From assembly GCA_025765615.1 (NCBI GenBank), contig JAIVFJ010000207.1:49642-113641 (forward strand): a DNA stretch of 64,000 nt, in the 5' to 3' direction. A model generated the notes under the pieces. The model was not told the DNA's origin. It made no database searches and saw only the letters and a program-made list of their open reading frames with translations. This DNA comes from Zopfochytrium polystomum (Eukaryota > Chytridiomycota > Chytridiomycetes > Chytridiales > Chytridiaceae). Shown in pieces: positions 54,829 to 64,000 of the stretch (its first letter is position 1; the number at the start of each line of letters is the position of its first letter). The position numbers and the translations under genes were made by a program.

Positions 54829-55848
54829 ATGCCCTCCACTCCAGCAGCCACCTCGTCCCCGCAGCCGCCGCCCGTCTTTGGCGAGCAGACCAAGGCCGAG
54901 GACGTCGCCGCCTACTTCAAAGACCGCGCCGCCGGCCGCCACGTCATCGTGACGGGCGCAAACACCGGCCTCGGCCTCGAAACCGCCCGGGTCCTGGCCG
55001 CGCACGGCGCCGTCGTCACCGTCGCCGCGCGCTCCCGCGAAAAGGGCGAGGCCGCCGTCGCCACCATCCTTGCGCGCCACCCGGCCGCCAAAGTCTCGTT
55101 CCGCCCGCTCGACCTGTCCTCCATCGCCTCCGTCGACGCCTTCGCCGACGCCTACATCGCCAGCGGCAACCCTCTCCACCTCCTCGTCGCCAACGCCGGC
55201 ATCATGGCCCTCCCGCAAGCCACCACCGTCGACGGCTTCGAGGAGCAGCTCGCCGTCAACCACCTCTCCCACTTCCGCCTTGCCACCCGCCTCTGGGACC
55301 TCCTCCACCGCTCCGCCCCTTCCGCCGACGACCCGTCGCGCGTCGTCGTGCTCTCCAGCATGGCGAACCTCCTCTTCGCCCCCGCCCAGGGCATCCGCTT
55401 CGACGACCTCGACGCGAAGCAGTCGTACAACAGCTGGGACCGCTACGGGCAGTCCAAGCTCGCAAACATCCTCTTCGCGTTCGAGGCGCACCGGCGCGCT
55501 GCCCGCGAGGGCCACCGCATCGTCGCCGTCTCGTTGCACCCGGGCATGGTCAGCAGCACCGACCTGATGCGCAAGCCCTCGCTGCGCTTCTTCGCCGAGA
55601 TGCTGTGGACCCTGCGGAAGCGCAACATGCTCGAGCTGTCAAAGGGCGTCAAGGACATTCCCGCCGGCGCATCCACAACCGTGTTTTGCGCCCTGTCGCC
55701 GGACATTGAGGGCGGAAAGTACTACATGGACTGCAAGGTTGCCACCCTGTACCACGACAGGGCCTACGACGTCGAGCTCGCCGAGAAGCTGTGGCAGGTC
55801 TCCGAGGAGATGGTCGCGGCCGCCGCCACCAGGGCCGCGAAGCATTGA
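54829..55848 (+). CDS. Short-chain dehydrogenase/reductase, retinol dehydrogenase/WWOX-like
   Basis: A single exon of 339 residues. Rossmann cofactor motif TGANTGLG (residues 42-49), NAG (122-124), the active-site Ser region VVVLSS (172-177) and catalytic YGQSK (Tyr206, Lys210), followed by the PG motif (HPGMVSSTD). Motif spacing is that of the classical/extended group near animal retinol dehydrogenases and WWOX, which use NAD(P)H. Arg residues after strand 2 (AARSREKG) favour NADPH. The substrate cannot be told. The ATG sits five bases after an (AC)n tract of about 32 bases (54793-54824) in the leader. Intact and intronless. Confidence 0.93.
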   Translation: MPSTPAATSSPQPPPVFGEQTKAEDVAAYFKDRAAGRHVIVTGANTGLGLETARVLAAHGAVVTVAARSREKGEAAVATILARHPAAKVSFRPLDLSSIASVDAFADAYIASGNPLHLLVANAGIMALPQATTVDGFEEQLAVNHLSHFRLATRLWDLLHRSAPSADDPSRVVVLSSMANLLFAPAQGIRFDDLDAKQSYNSWDRYGQSKLANILFAFEAHRRAAREGHRIVAVSLHPGMVSSTDLMRKPSLRFFAEMLWTLRKRNMLELSKGVKDIPAGASTTVFCALSPDIEGGKYYMDCKVATLYHDRAYDVELAEKLWQVSEEMVAAAATRAAKH

Positions 55849-56564
55849 ACGCTTTTTTGGGCCGTTTATTGGAAATGACGAAAGGGGGCAAAAAGAGAGG
55901 GTGGGCGCCCGCGAAACCACCTTCGCGAGAATGTGTCCCAGCAGGCACGGTTCTTCTGTTCTTTCTTTATTTTCTTTATTACGGACCGGCTGGGCCGTTT
56001 GGGTTTCGTGCCTGTTGCCGTTTGCGAAAAAGAGAAAAGAACGTCAATAAAACTCGATTTGCTCGAAAAACCACAACCCGCTTGGTCTCGCACTGGTTTT
56101 GTGCGATTTTGTGCGAAGATCAGTGTTTGACGTTAATAGGACGAAGGGGTTTAACTTGGAACTTGGAATAAATAAAAGTACTGTCCTTTACGCTCGTAGC
56201 TGCATCTTGGGGCTCCTGGCCAGTCGCGTCCAGAGGATCAGCCCTGTGAGCAAGCTAAAGGCGTCGCAAAATAACGCTACAGCAGCCTTCGCCACTGCCG
56301 AGGGCAATTTTGGGGGAAAGGGTGGGAGAATGCTTCACCACGCGGCGACACGACACAGCGGAGAGGCACCCAAAGGGAAAAGGGAAAAGGACAAAACAAG
56401 AAGAGAAAGGGAAAAAGGAAAAGGGGTGTGTTGAGACTAAACGTCCTGTAGAAAGATGGTCATTTTAGGGATGGCTCCGGAGGGGTCGAAAAAACTTCCT
56501 CGTCATAGCGTGATCTAGGTAATTACTTACTTAGTTGCAAAAAGGTTTCACCTACATCCCATGT
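55849..56564. other. Intergenic region, nothing recognised
   Basis: 3' flank of the dehydrogenase, then purine-rich sequence (about 56370-56430) before tRNA-Gln. An AATAAA-like signal (TCAATAAAAC) lies near 56044. Confidence 0.45.
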
Positions 56565-56636
56565 GGCTGTATAGTGTAGGGGTTATCACATCAGATTTTG
56601 ATTCTGGGAACCCCGGTTCGAATCCGGGTACGGCCT
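56565..56636 (+). tRNA. tRNA-Gln (TTG)
   Basis: The acceptor GGCTGTA pairs with TACGGCC (one G-U). The anticodon stem TCAGA/TCTGG has loop TTTTGAT, giving anticodon TTG. The T arm is CCCGG-TTCGAAT-CCGGG. No intron. Confidence 0.92.
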
Positions 56637-57593
56637 TATGGCCGCTAACGCAACTTAGCGGAAGGATAGCAGAAGTTGCTTATCAATGTACTCTGGTTTA
56701 CTCTCATTTCCTTCTTCGTTTGTAGCTCTAAAGGCTGCAGAATGAGACTAACGAGGTTCGACTATCTGCAAAATGAGACATTGCCAACTCCTTTGCAATA
56801 CATATTATTTACCTTCCTGGAGGAAACTGACAAATGTGCGTCTACAATGGGCGCAAAAGCAGGCTAAAACTTCTGCGTTATTTGACGAGAGTGGCCTGTG
56901 TGGGAGATTTGAACCGAGCAGTTTATTTTTAGTGTGGGTGCTTTGAACCGTGGGAACCGCTCCGTTCGATTTGCCCAAACTGGGTTATTGGCAAGTGAGG
57001 AGAGAGAGTGATGTATGTGAACCGTGCGGACCGCTTTATTCAATTCGCACACAGTGGGGCGGTTCATACGGATTGTGGGTGTTGAAGGTCACGGAACGAC
57101 GCTGATAAACTATAACCATGCTAGTACCGCAATTCCACTCGCGATATGATTTCACAAAAATGATCTTGTGTGCGCGGCTGTTAGGCGGACTGGACGCTTC
57201 CCGCTACATATGCGATGTGCTAGAAATAAGCAGCGTGTCCGTGAACTATGTGGCAGCCACTCGGACGTATACCACACTAGCCAAGCGTAAGCTCTGTTCA
57301 GCCTTGCGCGGAGAGTTGCAAAAATGACAGTCCCAGTACCCCACTTCGTATTGATTAAGCAAATCACTCTCACCTCCTCCGCCCTTCGTGTTTGCCCCCG
57401 CTCCCCCTAAATTCACCACGTTCTGCCACTTCCTTTGTTGTAGTAACCTGAGCACTTTTTCTTGCGGCCGGGTTACTTTGCTCTGACGTGCACGGGGCTT
57501 GGCTGGGCAACTGCCGTGACGCAGGGGCAGGCCGGGCAGCGCTTCTTGGTTCTCCCTGTCGTATACGTTGGAAATGGTGAAATCAAGGTGATG
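56637..57593. other. Gene-free stretch with a degenerate direct repeat
   Basis: Two diverged copies of a GAACCGTG...CCGCT motif of about 45 bases (near 56945 and 57018). No gene is supported; a short plus-strand frame at 57118-57327 has no recognisable features. Confidence 0.45.
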
Positions 57594-59511
57594 TCATGCC
57601 AGGGGGCAAGGGTTCCCGAAAAACCCCCTGAGGTACGCAAGGTAGCTGAGCACAGCGTACCCGCAGTAGAACGAGATCCCTAGCGCGGCTGTTGTAGTCA
57701 TGAAACCGCCAATGCCGTCAATCATCGACTCGTCTTCGTCGTCGTCGTCGTCATTGTCGTCAAAGTACGCTCTGTCGTTGCCGCTGCCGCTGCCGCCGCC
57801 AGCTGCACGAAGCGGCTCGTCAGGGCTCACGTCAACACGACGCCGCCGCCGCCTCCTCAACCACACCTGGTGGACTGCGCCCGCAACGTCCAGCCCCAAG
57901 CTCCCGACAGTGAGAGCGACCGCCCTCGCAACGACGACCACAACCCTCGCGGCCATGACAGGCCCTTCGCGGCATTCGCGCGCCACGCTTTCCGCCCACG
58001 GCGCATCACCGCAGAAAAAGGTCACCGTTACGGCCCCGGCCACCACGAAGCTGGCCTTCTCCGCTATCGCGTCGTGCAGCATCACGTATGCGTTGCGCAG
58101 CCGGAAGAAGGAGCGCCGCACGCGCGCCCATACCGGCCGCCGGCGCCGCCGGCCGTCAACCGCCACCGCCCAAACCAGGAACGCCAGGTCCGCTGCCGCC
58201 CGCCGCGAAAGGAGGAGCACCGCGAACCCCGCAAAAACGTCGCTACGCTCGGGCGGAATGCGGAGCACACTGACAGTCGGCTGCATGGTCATCACTGAGG
58301 GATTTCTTTGTAGTGAGTGCCTGTCCCGCACAAACAATAAAGCGAAAGTACCAAAACTCACTCAGCGTAAACGACGACAACGTGCCCATCATGAGCCGGA
58401 ATGCCCGTGCCGACCCTTCGTTCGCGCCCGCCAGAGCCAGGGTTGGCGTTGACACCGTTGCTCCTTTCCGCATCGCCGCGCCCACCGCTTCCGCGTCGCC
58501 GGCGCCGAGCCCTTTGAGCTGCGTCGCGCGCGCCACCAGCGCCGCAGCGGTTGCCGCCGCCGTCGCCCCGCCTCCGCCGCCCACACCGCCACCGTCGCCC
58601 TGCGCCGCCTCAACATTCTCCGTCGACACCACCGGCTCTGCCGGCAATGGCCGCGGCAGCGCCGCCAACGACGCGTGCGACCCCATCTCGGCCTCTACGA
58701 TGCTCCCGACGTACACGATGCCCAGCTGCTCGGCGGCCAGCGACCCGCAGCGCAGTCCGATCATTACCAGCCACTGCAGCCAACTGCCGCCCGACTGCAA
58801 CGACAGCGCGGCCGCCGACACCACAAAAAATAGCTTGAACATGCCCTCGCTCAGCGACCCGATCGCCGCTGTCAGCACCGCGCGGAATGCACGTCGCCCG
58901 GCCGGCGTGCTATCAGGCTGCACTGCGCTCCAGTGGATCAGGTTAGCTGCGGGCGTGTGTGAGTGTGAGTGTGAGTGTGAGTGCGAGTGTGTGTGTGTGT
59001 GTGTTGGTTAGTGTGTGAGTGTGTGAGTGTGTGAGTGTGTATCAAATCAACGAAACACGCAAACAAGCAAACCAACAAACAACAACAAAACAAACCAAAA
59101 AACAACACCAGGAAGACACTTACACGGCATCAAAACAACCGTCCCAACCGCGATCATCCACCACGGTCCGGTGACGACGCACGCGGCCACGGCCAGCGCC
59201 GCGAGCTCTGGGACGCACAGCGCGCAGCTGGCCGCCACCACCGCACGCGGAAGCGGGAACTCGAACCCAACCACTACCAGCCGCGACCCGACCGCCTGGA
59301 ACCCGTACATCCCCGCCACGTAGAGGGTTGCGCCGTCCATGATGATACCGCTCGCGGGAAGGAAGATGCTGCTGCTGCTGGATGATGGTGCGACGCGGAA
59401 GTGGAGGAAGAGCTCGAGCTGCCGGAGGAGGAGCGTGAAGAGGATGCAGGGGATCGCGCTGAGGAGGAGGAGCAACGCGCCTCGCAGGATTGAGGGGCCG
59501 GTACGGTTCAT
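57594..59511 (-). CDS. Polytopic membrane protein of unknown function, three exons
   Basis: Exons 59511-59124, 58946-58362 and 58294-57594, all GT-AG and in phase (557 residues). Hydrophobic helices recur in all three exons (ALLLLLSAIPCILFTLLL, AVVAASCALCVPELAALAVA, WWMIAVGTVVLMP, FKLFFVVSAAALSL, ASFVVAGAVTVTFF, AALGISFYCGYAVLSYLAYL), separated by Gly/Ala-rich and Arg-rich loops and a late acidic Asp/Glu run. The fold is not recognised. The helix-rich layout suggests a receptor, channel or transporter-like protein, but nothing in the sequence decides this. Confidence 0.7.
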
Positions 59512-60600
59512 TCGATAGGGTTTGCGAAGGCGGAGCAAGAAAATCTTGATGGCGGCGCAAGCGGCTTCGCTGTGATCGCAGCCCTTTCCCTCGGGCTGCG
59601 AGTTAACCGATCGGCCAGAGTCGGCTTGAGTGTTGAGTGCCCGGGGAACTTACAAGACTCCTGCTGTTTTGACAAATTGTCGAAATGTGTTAATGTTGAC
59701 AATTTGTTGGAGTGGGCGCAACAAACGAGTGAGTGTTTGTGGCGGGCGGATTCGGGGATCGACACGAAATGCGTGTTCCCGTGAAGGAGCTGAAAAGCCA
59801 TGCCGTCCACTCCCCTACAATTATTGTAGCGTGCATTGTGATTTTCATAATAGTAGCCTTCTCCCAGCTCAGGAGAGAAAACCATCTCTCACTATTCCAC
59901 TCCCGCGCTCAGAGTAGATTGCTGTTCGCGCTTAGGCATCGAGCAGCGGACGCTGCAGAGAAATGTAGTTCCACAACCAATTTATCTAGAATAAGCAAAC
60001 ACTAACCGTAACCAAAAGTTATGCAGACGCAGGCGTTGGATTGCGCTGTTGGCTAATTGTTCTGTTGCGATTCAGGGTTTTGGACAAACTCGAATCTCTT
60101 CTCCTTCGTTCCTGCATCACGATTAAGGCTGGCATCTGGCTAAAACGGATAATTTCTGCTTCTGCAATGCTGTAGTTTGGAGAAAAAAAATAGCAAAATT
60201 AGGGCAGCTTTGGCAAAAAAGGGCAATTTTGTCGTCGCCAAAATTCAAGAAAGGTTGTGATTGAAAAAATCGGGGGAAAACATTGATTTTACGGGATTTG
60301 ATATCTGTATTCGCCTTCTTGGATTTCCGTCGAACGATTGCCAATTGCTCATGATATTTTCGATAAATATTCCTTGAAATTTGGGCCGTCAAATCTCGTT
60401 TGTATGCCAAACCTGGACCAGTTATATTGATTCTTTTCCTCAAGTTATCGCAGGAAACCAAACATCTGTTTTTAGTCGGATGCCAGCCCTAATCAGCTTT
60501 TTTTCGAATACTTCTCCTTGTAGTTAGGCTGGTCCGCAGCTGCGAGGCAAATTCCTTGATGTGAGCAGTAGGGTAAGAGATGAAGAGAGGAGATAAAAGT

Positions 60601-60668
<68 letters not shown>

Positions 60669-61885
60669 TATGGGGATTGACATGGGAACCATGATAGGAG
60701 CTACAAACATTTGATCTGAGAAATTTTTGCTCTTACCGCTCAAACCGGCATTCTCTGTGACAGAAGAACAACTTTCAGGCAAATATCTTTCATAAGAAAG
60801 CGAGAAAAGTGGGGCGTATCATTTTTCACACGAAGCTGACCTTTTCGAAAGATGGAAAAAGAAGAGAAAAAAATGACCCACTGCCATAAATGAAAGGCCT
60901 TTAACTTTTTCTCCTTACTTCTTTCTCGTCTTGGCCTTTCGGAAGGCTGATGTATTGACTTTCACTAAAATGGTAAAATGATTGAGACAGCCTTTGCGTC
61001 TATAAAAGTTTCCTTAGCATTGTGAAAGACCTATACCCCTTTACTGAGAGCTTTTGTTTTTCTCAATCTCACCACAAGCGCACTTTGTTTCCATAACAAA
61101 AGAAGGCAATTTCGAAGAACCATTTTTTATTGATTTTTCATTTTCCTTGGCACTGGGAGAAAACTTTCTGTGTGAAAAAAAAGTAATTCTCCCATAAAAC
61201 CTTTGACATGGACAGATGCCTGATAAGTGATAGACAAACAGAAGTCAAGGTTTTACGAGAGCAGTGAACGACCACCTGTAGGTGTATTAGTTGGCCACTA
61301 TGGTCAGAGCATGCCATGTCAAAGGATCCTTTTTTTTTTCTCTGAGAAAGTTTTTCACAGTTGTGAGGATGACAGGCTGTCAAGCCTGTGACCTCAAATA
61401 AAAACGTGTTGTGGAAGTCTCGGCGGGACTACCTACACCTGGCGGACGATGGGCGTGCGACCCCAGGTCTAACGTACGCGAGTTGAGGCAGTGATGACGA
61501 CGACGGAGGACGAAACAGCGGTGGCACGGGAGTGGCGGAAGACGGAAGCAGGCCAGCACGGGCAGCACAAACAACGACCTTGTTCACGGGGCCACTCAAT
61601 GCAAACAAAGACAGAAAAGAGAGAAAGAATATTGACAGCAAACGGGACACAAGACCCTTCAACAGGACCCTAAAAGAGGGAAATAGCCACTGAAGGGTGA
61701 ACAAGGGAAACAGCCGAAGCTTCCACAGTGTATACCCACTTTTTCACAGATAATTGTGAGAATTGTCCACCCTTCTCGAAGCGCATTATACACGCTTTCA
61801 GCTTGGACTCTGCTGAATTTATTGTTGTTTTATTATTATTGTTTGTCCCCATAAGCCACCGACTGACACTTGTTGTTGCGCCTAC
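59512..61885. other. Gene-poor AT-rich region
   Basis: No gene is recognised. A (GA)n tract of about 60 bases lies at 60605-60664. Short frames on both strands have no family features. Confidence 0.5.
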
Positions 61886-63398
61886 TGTTAGGCAGAACTG
61901 ACTTGTGAGATTCCTAATCTCACTGATCATGGTCTTAGCTGGGGTCTCCCTAAAAGCTCTTCCCCAGTTGTGACTATGTCATTATATTGGCCCCCCATAT
62001 TTATTTTTTATTACCATTCATCACATCCCTCACAGGCTCTAGTGTTTATCACTATAAAAGAGCATCCTGTGTTCCTTGTGCTGAATGGGCCTAAGCACAA
62101 GGGGCACACCCCTTATTCATCCTATTAATTCTTATTTTTACTCATTTTCCTTTTTTCTCTCATTTTCCCACCTTTCAATCCACTGTCCCTGCACTGATGT
62201 GGCCTCAAAGCCTCAAATTATGTTCACCCCAAATTTGGAGGCAGGAGAGACACTGGGTGGAGGGGGGGGTGTGGCTGAAAGAGTGATTCACCCTTCCAAA
62301 TTGTTCTTTCTTTCATTTTCTCCTTTTGTTATGTCTTTTCCCTTTTTCTCTTTTCTTTCTTTCTTCCTTCTTTCCTTTTTTCTCTCCTCCCCTTTCCTAT
62401 AAATACTCCCTCTCTCCCCTCCTTTGTTCTATATATATCTACTCTCTCTCAATAAATCCTACCTAGGTTACAACCAATCCTTTTCTTTCCTCTTTGGTGT
62501 TTCTCCCCAGGCCAGTGCTTCCAGACCAAGCTGGGGATGGAGTCCTCTTAGGCCAGTGCTACCTGACCAAGCTAGTAGAGGTATGATTTCCCCAGGCCAG
62601 TGTGTTGTATGCCAAGCTGGGGTGAGGTTTCCTTCCCTTTCCTTTCTCTTCCTTCCCCTACCTGGTTGGTTCTCACATTGAGCTCTGTCTCTGTGATACT
62701 GGCAGATGCCATACTGCCTTAGGGCATCCCCTTGTTGAACTGCTGCCTGTTGGTCACCATGTTGGATATTCAGGGCTTGAACCTGGGGCCTGTGGGGTAC
62801 TCTTCATTGAGCAACTCCACTTGGTCTAGCTGTCCTTGAATAAAGACAGAATTGAACCACATCATCCATCTTTGTTGAGTTTGAGCTGAATCCAGGGTAC
62901 TGGCTCTGCTAATAACCAGGAGCTTCCATCTTAAAGACTTGTCTTATCCCTTTTGCCACTAGACTATAGATGAGCCCCTGAAGATGAAGAGGAGATCTCA
63001 TAGACTGGTTAGCAGCATGAGGCACAAGACGGACCTGAACCTATTGTGACTGTCAGTTATTGTTCTCATGATGCCCATGGGAGAGCAAGCCACCACCAAT
63101 GCAGACCTGGGCGCTGGCTTGCGCTGATGACAAATACTCTGAGTATTAAGTGGAACAGAAACCTGGTGTCAACAGTTTTCCTCCTCCTCTGTTCAAGCAG
63201 ATAATATAGGAGAGGTTTTTACCCTGTGCTGGTCATGCTTGCCTAGCAACTATTACAGCGTGCATATCATCATCATGTATCAATTATTCATAATAGAGTT
63301 TTCTCTTTCTCTCCAAGTTGGGGAGTAGGACCACCCACAAACATACATCTCACTTCATTCACTCCTTCCACTCACTCAATCAGAGTAGACTGTTTACA
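61886..63398 (+). mobile_element. LTR of the second family, interrupted by an insertion
   Basis: The first 18 bases (TGTTAGGCAGAACTGACT) match the start of the LTR at 11274. The match resumes at 63003 (GACTGGTTAGCAGC) and continues to TGTTTACA at 63391-63398. Without the insert the LTR is about 410 bp; it is longer than the copy at 11274 by an internal segment of about 95 bases. No target duplication was found around the whole. Confidence 0.65.
61904..63002. mobile_element. 1.1-kb insertion inside the LTR
   Basis: 1099 bases flanked by GACT on both sides (61900-61903 and 63003-63006). The ends are weak inverted repeats (TGTGAGAT against TATGAGAT). Inside are two TATA-like boxes (CTATAAAAGAG near 62051, CTATAAATAC near 62398) and three degenerate units of AGGCCAGTG...CCAAGCT (about 62510-62625). 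No coding frame. Probably a non-autonomous element. Confidence 0.5.
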
Positions 63399-63719
63399 AA
63401 ATGTTTTTGAGCAAACGAGGAAATAGTTGTTCCAAGTGACGTTCCAACAGACAGGCAGAAGCGCAAGTGAAAGTAAGCAGCATTTCAAGAAGACAGACAT
63501 GTGGTTTGGGTGGCTTGCCTTTTGCGCCACAAGTCAAAAAATAAATCTTTTTCAATTTGTCCAATTGATTGCGTGAAGGGCAATAAATGGTACCAGCAGA
63601 TACGCACACTATAAAATTTTTAGGTGAGCATGACTGGCACATGGAAAAAAATCTTTCCTAGAATTGTCAGCTTGACAGCTTTCCATAGTGAAATTCCATT
63701 CCACCTCTGCTTTGGAAGT
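63399..63719. other. Gene-free stretch
   Basis: No gene or RNA recognised between the two second-family LTR copies. Confidence 0.4.
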
Positions 63720-63871
63720 TGGGAGCATTTGTCAACAGTGCAAGCCAGCACACCAGTCTGCATCCGCAATTGCTCTCTCCCCGGGGCCCATGGGCACTGT
63801 GAAGAACATTAACCAAACGGACACAATAGGATCGGGTCTGTCTTCTGCCTCTTGCTACGGTCTGCCTAACA
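63720..63871 (-). mobile_element. Inverted, diverged fragment of the second LTR family
   Basis: On the minus strand from 63871 it reads TGTTAGGCAGACCGTAGCAA and follows the LTR through TTCTTCACAGTGCCCATGGG to GACAAATGCTCC, with many substitutions. The far boundary is unclear. Confidence 0.6.
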
Positions 63872-64000
63872 ACAACCGACGAAAACTCCAGCCCCTTTTT
63901 TTGTTCCATTTTGAGCCCTTTTCAGGAAGAGTTACTTTGAAGGTCGTTATTTTTTTGGGAAAATGTTTTTTCGACCATTGTAGTTGTGGGCGTCAACGCA

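Overview
The window looks like nuclear DNA of an early-diverging, probably zoosporic (chytrid-like) fungus. This is an inference from four things. Genes are GC-rich with many short GT-AG introns of about 50-110 bases. There is a fungal-type GPI-anchored GH76 wall enzyme. NEDD1 and mahogunin-type RING homologues are present, and these are typical of organisms that keep centrioles and flagella. The LTR retrotransposons are chromodomain Ty3/Gypsy elements of the Tf1/sushi type.

Layout. 1-4.4 kb: the 3' end of an unknown gene (+) and a mahogunin-like RING E3 ligase (-). 4.8-12.1 kb: tRNA-Thr, a solo Gypsy LTR, a complete but RT-deleted Gypsy element (6931-10885, TSD GTAGG), a solo LTR of a second family (TSD CTGTT) and an intron-containing tRNA-Tyr. 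12.7-26.6 kb is the gene-dense core: GH76 Dfg5/Dcw1-like enzyme (+), arrestin-like protein (-), TM2-domain protein (+), a ten-exon NEDD1 homologue (+) and the PdxT/SNO vitamin B6 glutaminase (+). 26.7-36.1 kb: two degenerate tRNA-like sequences, a repeat-bearing RING protein (-), a Nudix hydrolase (-), a polytopic membrane protein (+) and an Erf4/GOLGA7-like gene (+) whose last two exons are duplicated downstream. 39.3-42.0 kb: cobalamin-independent methionine synthase (+).

43.4-53.2 kb holds an intact eight-exon gene for a large transposase-like protein (-). One of its introns has been invaded by a full-length, apparently intact Gypsy element with identical LTRs (46588-51892, TSD GGTAA). 54.8-59.5 kb: a short-chain dehydrogenase (+), tRNA-Gln and a three-exon membrane protein (-). 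59.5-64 kb is gene-poor and contains nested fragments of the second LTR family.

The most notable system is the Gypsy family. Its 353-bp LTR carries long, perfectly phased heat-shock-element arrays upstream of a TATA box. The predicted first 11 transcript bases are exactly complementary to the primer-binding site (Tf1-style self-priming, no tRNA primer). Gag and Pol are joined by a textbook -1 frameshift signal: slippery CCCAAAC, a 5-base spacer and an H-type pseudoknot. Several host genes (GH76, metE, the mahogunin-like gene, probably the RING gene) show single-base reading-frame breaks of the same sign, most likely assembly errors but worth checking.
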